64,000 bases of DNA from Blepharisma stoltei (taxonomy: Eukaryota; Ciliophora; Heterotrichea; Heterotrichida; Blepharismidae): the NCBI GenBank assembly GCA_914767885.1, contig CAJZBQ010000045.1, forward strand, positions 399,001 through 463,000. Reading direction: 5' to 3'. A program made the position numbers and the translations under genes. Under the pieces are notes generated by a model. The model made no database searches. It worked only from the letters and a program-made list of their open reading frames with translations, and was not told the DNA's origin. Positions 21,499 to 31,100 of the stretch are shown here, piece by piece (position 1 is the first letter of the stretch; each line of letters starts with the position of its first letter).

Positions 21499-22518
21499 TT
21501 ACCTTTCATACTTATCAAAATCAATCACAACTTGTCCTTTCTTTGTCCCTAATCTCGCATTCCTCATTGATAATGGATAATATTCAGCTTCTTTTTTAAT
21601 AGAACTTGTTGATAAGTTATTTCTGCTTGTAAATGAAGAGCTTGTGTTAGCTTGCTCTTTCTTTCAGCTGCTTGTACTTATAGATAGAGGGCTTTGTCCT
21701 TTATCCTCCTTGATAGTTTTTAATATTGAACCCGTTTTCTGAGCTTTATCTAATGAAGAATTAATTGACTGAGGTATGCTATAGTCCAGAAGCGAGAATA
21801 TCTCGTCCTGGATTATTAAAATACTGACTCCCCCCCCTTTAAATTGAAAACAAAAAATTTTGTTTCAATTTAAAGGGGGGTTAAGAAAATTTTTTATAAA
21901 AAAATTTATATATAAAAATTTTTTCAGAGATAAAATTTTATAGAAAATAAATTATATAAATTTAAAGAGACAATAAATTGAGTAAATTATATTTAATAAC
22001 ATTATAATTTTATGACAATGCCTAGTCGGTAAGTTAGCAAGTTCTATTTTCTTAAAAATCGCTCTTTAAAATTTAAGAATACTATTTTAGAAAGTTTTGA
22101 ATTTTCACGTTAAACTTTATAAATTTGCATTTAATAGTTTTAAAAATGGAAAGTGTTTGATTTTTAATTTTAATTTCATGAAAAATTAATTCATAAATTT
22201 CTCAATCTCAAAGTGTAAACTTGCTGAAATGGTATTCTTCTAAACTCTCCCCATAACAATTGGACAAAATAGAGTTTAATTTCTAAATCTTATATGTTTG
22301 AAGCATATTAAATAGGGTATTAACGTATTAACGTATTTACATATAAAATAATGATTTTTTACCTATAAAATTTTCTATTATAATAAAAATTTTGTTTCAA
22401 TTTAAAGGGGGTAATTTCCCAAAAAAGTAGGAATTTTACCTATATTTTGTTTCAATTTAAAGGGGGGGGGAGTGAGAAACTTCCTGAGTAGGCTGTCTAA
22501 CTCAAATTGGTAAGCCAT
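21499..22518 (-). CDS. Unknown protein split by a family-2 MITE
   Basis: Starts MAYQFELDSLLRKF at 22518. It is interrupted after 16 residues by a 648-bp MITE with TGA duplication and resumes ..LSILIIQDEIFSLLDYSIPQSINSS, ending ..VVIDFDKYER at 21499. One Trp is TGA (SSWKKE). About 124 residues. The short leucine-rich N-terminus followed by a Ser-rich basic tail resembles small basal-body proteins of the LisH/FOR20 sort, a weak guess. Confidence 0.5.
21825..22475 (+). mobile_element. Family-2 MITE/IES with TGA pointer
   Basis: 648 bp between TGA 21825-21827 and 22473-22475. Termini CTCCCCCCCCTTTAAATTG and CAATTTAAAGGGGGGGGGGAG; an extra inner copy of the terminus lies near 22390-22412. Removal fuses TTT CTC AGT ATT on the minus strand in frame. 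No TA at the boundary. Confidence 0.85.
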
Positions 22519-22523
22519 TCCGG

Positions 22524-22564
22524 GAGTTGGCAAATATATCAAATATTATATATTTGTCAACTCG
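22524..22564. repeat. Inverted repeat in a spacer
   Basis: GTTGGCAAATATAT pairs with ATATATTTGTCAAC between two minus-strand genes. Could be a small fold-back relic or a 3-prime-end hairpin; function unknown. Confidence 0.4.
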
Positions 22565-22611
22565 AGCTGGAAAATCAACTCAGGGAGTTTCCCAGCCTTT
22601 TTATAGTCCAG

Positions 22612-23948
22612 CTATTCTTGTTCCTGGGATATATTTTCATGTTCTCGATTATTTGGGATTATTTTGAATTTGCCTTTTTTTATTCCAAGTGGAGGCTTTG
22701 AAGCTGGAGAGTCTGGAGTTAGTTTTAAGTATCCATTTAGCAATTGCGGCTTATAAGAAGTTTGAGGAGAACTTGAGTGCTTAAAAGGAGACATTTTGCT
22801 AGGTGACAAAGTTTTTTCCTCTATGTCTATTGAGGCTTTGTTTTTGGTTACAAGCGATTTATACGATCTAGATTGGGAATCATTAACAGATATAGATGAA
22901 AAAGATGATGATCTGTCTGTTTTTGACCCTAAGTCCCTCCCAGTAAGCAGATTCTTACTTATTCGTAGAGATTTTACAGCAAACTTCTTAATAATAAATT
23001 TTATATAAATGGATAGCTGAAAATCCTCAAACAATAGCCAATTTCGATCTATTAATATAAAATTTACTATTGAATATTTTGTGCTAAACCCCTACACGTA
23101 TAAGCATGAATCTTCTTATTATGGGTGAGTAAGTCAAAATTCTTTTATTTTTTCCATAGCCATTTCATACTCATGCTTCAAGTCAATAAAATTTTTTTCA
23201 ATTTCTACTGACTTTCTTTTAAAAGGCTGTTTTTCCTCTGAAATCTTTCTTGTATTATCTTCGTGTATATTTGGCTTAAGGAAACTATTTTTTCAATCAT
23301 CTTTATAATAATCTTGACTTCTTATAGTGTCTTCATTGCCAGGGGAGCCCATCTCTGCTTTTATCATCATTGATTTAACGTCTCTATATTTTTGTTCAAA
23401 AATTTCTTTCATTCTAATAGCATGTTCAAGCTGAATTTTGGTGTCAGAGTCGAGCTCTGCATGGTTCAAACGATTTCTTAACCCTTATAAGTCAAAAAAA
23501 TTCTATAAATTATTTTTTTTATTGTTTAAAAAAGTGATTCTTCATTCCTTCTGTAATAAAATTTATTCAATAATAATGACAATAATAGAAAGTTCATAGG
23601 ATTATTATTAAGATCTCTAATTAATTATAAATCTAAAATTTTTTCTATTAAAAGGTGAATTAGCTCTTTATTTTCTTCTTCAAGTTCAGCATTTCTTGAT
23701 TTCAGTTCATCCACTTGGCTTGACATCGAAATCGAATTTCTAGCTCTCTTTTCCTCTTCCAAACTGGTAACCTTCTTCTTTAAATATGAAATTTCGCTAT
23801 CTTTGGCCTGTAAGAGTGCTTTTAGCTCTGAAATTTTTACTTCCATTTGGCTCACTTGTGCAACATAGAATTGATTGCTCCTTATTAGATTATCAGCCTG
23901 AGTTCTGCCTTGATAGATTCCTTGGCCTTCTTGGCTGAAACTCTTCAT
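22612..23948 (-). CDS. Coiled-coil protein split by two short IESs
   Basis: Starts MKSFSQEGQGIYQGR. A long heptad region (VSQMEVKISELKALLQAKDSEI..ELEEENKELIHLL) continues after a 149-bp IES as ..ILDLRNRLNHAELDSDTKIQLEHAIRMKEIF, with one TGA Trp. After a 171-bp IES it continues as EKIKSLRISKNLLTGRD and a Ser-rich tail ending NISQEQE. Both joins use TA pairs and were inferred from frame continuity only. Function unknown, probably cytoskeletal. Confidence 0.55.
22977..23147. other. Putative IES, about 171 bp, TA pointer
   Basis: Contains the stop after KEFWLTHP and lacks a start for the following frame. Joining TA 23146-23147 to TA 22975-22976 gives GAA AAA ATA AAA TCT in frame. Confidence 0.5.
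23481..23629. other. Putative IES, about 149 bp, TA pointer
   Basis: AT-rich segment between two coiled-coil frames. Joining TA 23628-23629 to TA 23479-23480 gives GAT TTA AGA AAT and continues the heptad pattern. Confidence 0.5.
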
Positions 23949-23990
23949 AATAATTAATATTTAAATGACTTCTATTTAACTTAAAGTTAT

Positions 23991-25787
23991 TTATCTGGTC
24001 CTCAGAGCGGGGCGGAAAGTGCATTGCTTTACCTCTGCTATCGCTCTTTCTTCCCTTTCCTTGACCATTTTCAGTCTTTTCAGCTCCTGAGTCATGACCA
24101 TCCTTTCATAGATATCATCAGGCAGCGATCCACGTGATTTTTCACTCAATTTTATAGACATTTCACTGATTAGTGGCTTTTTAGTTTCTTCTTGTTCAGG
24201 CTTTGCTTCCCTTTTGAGGATGTATGCCTTCTCATCAACGCTCAAAGTTTTAAGCAGTTCGTCCATGCTCTCTACAAAAGAAGCAAAATCAAGAGTGATT
24301 TTATCTTCCTCTATTTTTTCAAATAGAGGTGTCATTACTTCGCAGGCTTTATCATCCAGTCCATCAAGAGAAATCATCCCTGCAGAGATATTCCCATCCT
24401 CATCAGAATCCAAAAGCTTAAAAATCCTTTCATACTGCTTCATTCTGAATTTATCGAAATATTTCTTGGAGTTTTTGCTTTGCTTTTGCGTTGATGAGGA
24501 AGCTTCTACAAGTTTCTCATTTTGGGCTTTAATTTCTTTGTTTATATTTTTAGCTTTTACATCTTTTAAGGAATAAAGGTGCTCCCATATAGGAGTGTCT
24601 GCGCTTCTCTACATAATTCTTACGTTAACCTTGCTATAAGTTTGAGGTGTGAATAGCTTTTGTCCAGTGCTTTCATCATGGGTCACTACAAGACTTTTCC
24701 TTGCTTCTTCCATTTCTTCATCGAATTTTAGCTTTGAAGTGGCGAGTCGTTCAACGAATTCTTCTTTGGTCTCAACAGTCTTTTGGCGAGGGCTTGAAAC
24801 TTCTGGCTTAAAAGGGAACTGTCTAATGCTGTTCATTTCTTGCTCAAGTTTCTTTTCTTTTCGCCTAGATGCCTGGTCAAACAGTTCTTCATGAATAGAC
24901 TTGCTGTAATCTCTTGGTTTTAGCTTTCTTTCTGATATGCTAGGCACAAATGAGCACTCTTTCATCTGCTCGTTTTCCACATCTGCCTTTATTTGCTCAA
25001 GATGCTCCTGATACTGTTTAGCTTTGTCAAGCAGGTAGTTTTCTAATTTTTCATTATTATTTCTTGGAGAAGCCACTGATCCAGTCTTATTAATTGATGG
25101 CATAAATGTTAGCTCTTTTGCAGATTTTTCTTCAATTGCTTGCTTCTTTGACTCAATTTTCTGCTTTGCAGTTTCTTTCTGCTTAAGCCCTTTCAAGTAA
25201 AGCCACTCTCCATAATTTCTTTTGCCTGGGTTATTACCAGATGTTGGCAATTGACTGCTTGTTACAGAAGATGCAGTTTTTGGTCTTGCAGTTTTTGCTT
25301 GCTTGGTGAATTTTTCATAAATGCTGCCAGTCACTGTTTTTTGAGACCCAGTGTGGCTGTCAAACTTGAAGTCGTCTTTGCTTGACACAGGCTTTGGTGT
25401 CTTTTTAGGTTTTGGGTTTTGAGTTGCAGCTGTCTCCTTGGGGTTTTGTGTGCTCGAATATGAGCCAAAAAAATCAGAAATTTTCCCAGGATCTTGATTG
25501 CCTGCTGCTGCATTCTTTTCTACGAGTTCTTTATTTTGTCTGATTAATCCTGCCAAAGATTGCTGAAGTGATGGATCAAGAGAATGCTTTTTTGCAAAAT
25601 CTGAGGCAAGCTGGGTTGGATCATCATTTTCATATATGACGATTATGTCTTGTCTCCCATCTCCAATCTCTACAGTCATTACTAACAGCTCCTGGCTCTT
25701 TATTTCTTCTTGATTATTCGTTTCAGCTTCATGGTTTTCCATGTCACAACTGTTTCCTTCCACTAAAAGGTTTTCCGGCTCTTCCAT
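23991..25787 (-). CDS. EF-hand protein with FxPxI-type repeats
   Basis: One gene joined through a 15-nt intron at 24609-24623. N-terminus MEEPENLLVEGNSCD, then a ubiquitin-like-looking stretch (LLVMTVEIGDGRQDIIVIY). Repeated short motifs ELTFMPSIN, ECSFVPSIS, FPFKPEV and CTFRPAL sit in helical basic regions. A C-terminal EF-hand (LLDSDEDGNISAGMISL) is present. Proteins with this repeat style are common in ciliates and apicomplexans and are often cytoskeletal; exact role unknown. About 593 residues. Its start lies 88 bp from the end of the transposase gene. Confidence 0.7.
24609..24623 (-). other. 15-nt intron
   Basis: Minus strand GTAAGAATTATGTAG. Removing it turns the stop after KVNVRIM into a continuous frame KVN-RSADTPIWEHLYSLKD. 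Confidence 0.85.
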
Positions 25788-25875
25788 TTTTTATACAATA
25801 AAATGGTAAACCAAGTATTTTTTTTATGCATATAAAGAATATCCAGCTTAAAAAATAATTAAATAAATGATGAAT

Positions 25876-27567
25876 TTAGCTTACATTGATATCTTCCACT
25901 TTTGGAGCTTCCTCCTTTTTCTCGTTTTCAAAGCTTTTCTTGATTTTTGTAATGGCAGAATAGCTGATGGGATTGTTCCCATAGTGGTCAAACAAAGGAG
26001 CAAACTGCTTTTGGGTGTGTAAATCTTGATATTCAAGGAGAGGCTTGTAGAACTTGAAAGTATGGATAAAGGTATTATAAATCTTAATTTGCTGCTGAGC
26101 TACAGATCGGAAAGAATGGAATATGTGAACCATCAATTTTTCTCTATCAAAATGCAATTTGTCCCTTAGAGCTCTTTTGAACATTGAAAAGATATACTCG
26201 ATAGGCTGGATCTGAGGAGTCATAGGAGCATTGCAGAGCACAGTGATTCCTTCTAGCTCGATCCAATCTTTGACCATTTTTCTCTTGTGTGCTCCTGCGT
26301 TGTCCATAAAAATGAAAAACCTTTCTTTATAGTTTAGGGGGTCAATTTCTTTGAGCTTGTCTACAACTTGCATTAAGAAATACTTGTAAGGATATCCTTT
26401 GATTCTTTCATTTCTGAGCATATAGCCTAGAAGTCTGTCCTGGGTAATAGCGCATATAATATGAATAGGCTTGCCGATTCTTCCTGACTGGACTATAGCT
26501 GTTTCTCCTTCTTTTGCCCACCCATAGCTTTTAAGCAAGCTTCTATTGCATTGAGTTTCATCAACAGAAACAATTTCTTTATGCTGCCAATGCAGGTCAA
26601 TAAGCGCTTTTACAACTTTAACTCTGGAGTTCTTATGGGGGATATTATTTGCTTCAGGGACAAGTGGTTTAGTAAGCTTCCTTGTATAGCCGTTCTTTAT
26701 GAAAATTTTTTTAATGGTTTCGGCTGTCACTTCTTGTTTAGTCTGCTGCTTTATCATAATAGCACGATCATGGAGAGAACAAGTCCTAAACCTTGGATCT
26801 TCAGCTTGCTCAATAACAAGTCTTTCTAATTGTGTTGGAATAGCCAGCTTGGGTTTAAGGGGGAATAAATCTTCGAAAAATCCTGGTCCTTTTCTGCTAA
26901 AAATATTAACAATTCTCCACAGGACACTTTTTGGAGCTGATGATCTCAATTTTCTATAGATAGCGTAAACATTATATCTCAGATAGTTTAAGTAAAGAAC
27001 ACGATGGACAAGCCTTGGGTCAAGCGATAAAATAAATTCTTTTTCATTTTCTATTCTGGCAGCTCTGGTAAGTTTGTTTTCTTGCTCTGATTTTTTTATA
27101 ACAAAATCTAAAATTTCATTTTTAAATTCGGACTGTGAGAGAACTGGCCAAATTTGTTCCATAAAGTCTTTGGACTTTTCGTCAATTTTGACAGTGGCAT
27201 TGGTAGGAGGATTTGATTTGAACTGCTCCATAAGGACTTGGACTCTCTGCTCTAAAAATCTGGCTTCAGCAGGATCCATTGGCTCTTCAGGCATATCAGC
27301 GTTGTTTCTTATATGAGAAGTGGTGAAATCGAGCCAATAAGTATAAATATGCCTTGGAGGCAAGTTGGTGCCATCTTCATCTTGACTTGGTACAACAATT
27401 CTTGTGGGTGTTGAGAGCTTAATAATTTCATCTTCAGTGAGATCTTGCTGCGGATCTATCAAAGGAGATGACCAAATTATAGGTGAGTCTCTGTCGTCGA
27501 GGGTCTTTTTCATGCCTGATGCATCTGTAACGACTTTGCTTGCTGCTTTATGATGGTGCTTGACCAT
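25876..27567 (-). CDS. DD34E Tc1/mariner-type transposase, probably domesticated
   Basis: 563 residues, uninterrupted. The N-terminal half is helical with a likely HTH region (about 250-330, QTKQEVTAETIKKIFIKNGYTRK). The catalytic DDE_3-type core has VSVDETQCNRS (first Asp), FIFMDNAGAHKRKMV (second Asp) and PQIQPIEYIFSMFK (Glu), with 34 residues between the second Asp and Glu. That spacing is canonical for Tc1/IS630 transposases, and all three acids are present. It is flanked tightly by ordinary genes (88 and 113 bp) and no terminal inverted repeats were seen. This suggests a host gene rather than a live element. A role in DNA elimination is inference. Confidence 0.88.
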   Translation of the reverse strand: MVKHHHKAASKVVTDASGMKKTLDDRDSPIIWSSPLIDPQQDLTEDEIIKLSTPTRIVVPSQDEDGTNLPPRHIYTYWLDFTTSHIRNNADMPEEPMDPAEARFLEQRVQVLMEQFKSNPPTNATVKIDEKSKDFMEQIWPVLSQSEFKNEILDFVIKKSEQENKLTRAARIENEKEFILSLDPRLVHRVLYLNYLRYNVYAIYRKLRSSAPKSVLWRIVNIFSRKGPGFFEDLFPLKPKLAIPTQLERLVIEQAEDPRFRTCSLHDRAIMIKQQTKQEVTAETIKKIFIKNGYTRKLTKPLVPEANNIPHKNSRVKVVKALIDLHWQHKEIVSVDETQCNRSLLKSYGWAKEGETAIVQSGRIGKPIHIICAITQDRLLGYMLRNERIKGYPYKYFLMQVVDKLKEIDPLNYKERFFIFMDNAGAHKRKMVKDWIELEGITVLCNAPMTPQIQPIEYIFSMFKRALRDKLHFDREKLMVHIFHSFRSVAQQQIKIYNTFIHTFKFYKPLLEYQDLHTQKQFAPLFDHYGNNPISYSAITKIKKSFENEKKEEAPKVEDINVS

Positions 27568-27680
27568 AATAATTATAAGCCCCCTTAAAAATTTCTAAAA
27601 TTTTTGCTTTAACCCAAAATTTTTTATTTGAAATTTTAAAGTAATATTTTATATTAGAAAATTCCGGAGTTTAAAAAAAT

Positions 27681-28019
27681 TTAAAATTTACCAGTTGTGA
27701 TTTTAGACCCTGTTTGAAGCTTTGCTTTTTTCTGAGTTAATTCAGCTGGAATTAATTTTCTTTTAACCGGGAATTTGCTTATTGGGAAGTTTTCTTTGTT
27801 TTTCTGGGCTTCTCCTAAAATTTGTTTTTTGGATTGAATTTTGTTACGAGAGGAAATAGTAGGCTTTAAATAACTGGGGTTTGGCTTGGAAAATGTGGTT
27901 TTTGACTTTTCTTCAAATCACTGTTGAACTTGATCTTGTCTAGCTATTTATTACGTATAAGGAAATTCATCATTCAATAAGTCCGCAAATCTAGGCGCGT
28001 CAAAATGAAATTCTTTCAT
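27681..28019 (-). CDS. Small TPX2-like protein
   Basis: 107 residues after removing a 15-nt intron. MKEFHFDAPRFADLLNDEFPYT|QDQVQQWFEEKSKTTFSKPNPS; Trp is TGA. The FDAPRF motif resembles TPX2-family spindle/microtubule proteins, and the tail is Lys-rich (KFPVKRKLIPAELTQKKAK). Too short for full TPX2, so a microtubule-associated small relative is plausible. Confidence 0.55.
27940..27954 (-). other. 15-nt intron
   Basis: Minus strand GTAATAAATAGCTAG, splitting codon T in PYT|QDQ; removal gives one open frame through the whole gene. Confidence 0.85.
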
Positions 28020-28158
28020 AAATTTATTTTGAATGAAGAAATCCTTATTAAATTATAAAAATATTTTTTATTTAACTATGGTTTTTCATCAACTTATAAA
28101 ATTTTATTTTTATCTATTTAAAGAAAATAATTAAAACATATAATTGCACTGATCACGC

Positions 28159-31100
28159 TTAAGATGAAAAGCCCTTTAACGACTTAATATACACGATACA
28201 ATTAAAAATGGAAGGCATAAGTTAGGGGTCACTCCCCTATACTTTTTCCTAGTGAGGGAAGTTCTTACTTTCTGAAGGAAATCAGAGTTGGGACTGCCTC
28301 GGCAGCCCCAATTACTCTTGAATCACATTCAAGAACCAAAGAGAGACTCGTCCGGGCCATAGGCATCAGAAACGGTTTGACGGTTAGGCCGATTCCACCT
28401 ACCGTTGTTCAGAGCTGTTTGCCAGTGGATGGAATTCATGAAGGAAGGAGCTTGTATTGTTGGTCCTAAGCTAAGTGGGGGTCAACAAAGTGTTATCTTA
28501 ATCTTAATCTTAATATACACGATTTCCCATTTGATTTCTCCTTCAATCTCTTCCTCAGCTCTCGGAATATATCCTGGATTCCCCACAATTGCCATAGAGT
28601 GCATCCTTCCACATGCCAGCATATATACAGGGGAAGAACTTAAAGACTGTATAGGTCTTGGAGCCGGCAAATGCGAGATATCGCCTAGACCGAGCTGGCC
28701 TTCTTTGCATCTTCCCCATGCCCAAGTCATCTTATCATGCTCTCCCGAAGTTGCAATTGTATGGTTCTCTCCACAAACCAGGTAATGAATTGGATAGCCA
28801 GAGAAGCAATCAAGCTTGGTTGGCACTGAAATATCTTTGTGCACTTTATCTTGATTTTCTAGTCCTAGCTGGCCGAAATCATTCATTCCACAAGCTAAAA
28901 TCTCATTCTCTTCAGTCAAAAATATCGAAAACAGCCCTCCAGCTGCGATTTCTCTTATTTTTAGTCCTTCTAAAGTGTTGATTTTGAGTGGGGTGTATTG
29001 AATGCATGAAACGTTTCCAACTTCGTCAAAATCGTCATGTTTAACACCTGTAGCAAGCTGTCCATTGCTTCCCCAGCCCCATCCATAAACTTCATTGTTA
29101 TCTGTAAGAGCCAGTGTATGAGCTTCTCCACAAGCGACTTGAATGATCCTTTTATTAGCGAGTTCTCCATATAATCTTCTGGGTGTATGAATAAAAGGGT
29201 CTTCTGAAGCAATTCCAAGGTCTTTCATCACTTTTATTAAATCTTCTTGTTGGAGACCAAGCTGCCCTCCTTCTCCTCTTCCCCAAACATATAAATGTCC
29301 TTCTCTTGATATAGCAATAGTATGAAATGCTCCTACCTCAATGCTGAAAATTTTGGTATTCTTTAAGCTCTGAATCATTTTGGGGTACATTATTAAGTGG
29401 GTATTCCCATGGCCTAGAACTCCACCATCACCAGAGCCAACAGTATAAACCTTATGATCATTTGACAGAAACACTGTATGCTGATAGCCACATGAAGCTT
29501 TTGTGATATTTGCTATTGTCTTTATATGCACTGGGTATCTTATTATTTTGGGCATGTCTGGACCTAACCCAAGCTGAGCGTATTCATTATTACCCCAGGC
29601 ATAGCAGGACCCATCAAGCGCAATTGCAATACAATGCTCAGCACCTGCAGAGACCTCTTTGATGATTATGTCTTTTAATGATGTCATCATTCTTGGATAA
29701 GGCAAAACCACCTGATCTGCGAACTCGTCTTCAGATATAGCAAGCCCAAGCTGTCCTGCAGAGTCAGTTCCCCACACATAAACTATTCCTCTCATTTCAG
29801 CCATGTTTAAGGCTCCATATTCTGGCAGAAGGACTTGGGTTAGAGAGCTCTGTTGTATTGCCCTTCGAGTATCTTTATGAGAAGAAGGAGTCGATGTCCC
29901 ACTGGTCAGCTGATTTGCTAAAGAATAATTTGTTGATAGCTGCTGAACCAGGGTATTTTTAACGATGCATTTCGTAAGTAAATTGCTTCATAATTTTCCA
30001 GACTGATACATTGGCAAGCTGTGCTGGAGCATCCAAGCGAAATAAACTTCTTTTGATTCAGGATATAACGGGTCCATGTCAAGTCTCTGAGGTGACATCA
30101 TGCTTCAGTGCTCAAAAGGATGCTTCATCATTATTTCATTTTGCCTTGAAGATCTGCCTTTAAGCACTTTTGATAGCTGCTGCTGAAACTGTTTAGTATT
30201 CATAAAAACTGCATCAAAATGTTCGTCAGCTGCTTGAGCATCAAAATATCTCCTTTCTTCTCTTGCAATTATACTTAATTAAATGGCGTATTGTATAGGT
30301 CTGTGATGTGCTGTTTGCTGATTCAGGCCATGATAAGTGGGATTCATTGAAGTTAGGCATATGATGTAAGTTTTTGGTGTGCTCAGACTCTAGGGAAAAG
30401 CTTTTTGTGCTGACCACTCCTAATCGAAGGACGCAATATATTGACGCACTTCTCCAGTCGAAGGGTTGCATTAGGACTTTAGTTAAGAGCGAGGGGAGAA
30501 GGAGGACCAGACAATCATCTCTAGTCCCATCCTCTGCAGGGAAACCTAAACGCACTGACAAGACCAAAGTCTGACCGATTAAGAGCTCTGACACACGACC
30601 CTACGTCACCATTTTTGGTAGCTGGGCTGAAAATTGATGTTAGGTGGAGTTAGCACTTAGCGACCATAAACCAAAAGCTAACTCTCAATAGAGGTAAGCT
30701 CTAAAATAATGTCCTCTGCGCCTCACCCTTAATCTAATCTCTTGCAATTTGACTCAATTTCCAAGACGCCACAATCTGCCATGGGACTCCTATATTTCCT
30801 CTTCCTCTGGGATCCCCAAAAAGTTTTGTCATCAGCATAAGAGAAGTGATATAATGCTGCTCAGCCTGGGCCAGGCTTGACTGTTCTTGGATAAGTGCAT
30901 TCCACAAGTAATAAGCAATTACAAGCTCTGGTGGGGTGTAAACTGAAGTGTTAATCAAATTGGCAATTCTTTGTAAATACTCATTGCATCTGCTTGTGTC
31001 CATATCTAGAAAATATCGTTGGGTTATGACATATATTAGAATTTCTATCAGGGCCGTTTCTTCCCCGTCTACTGTTATTAAATCTCTAAAGAGTGTTTCT

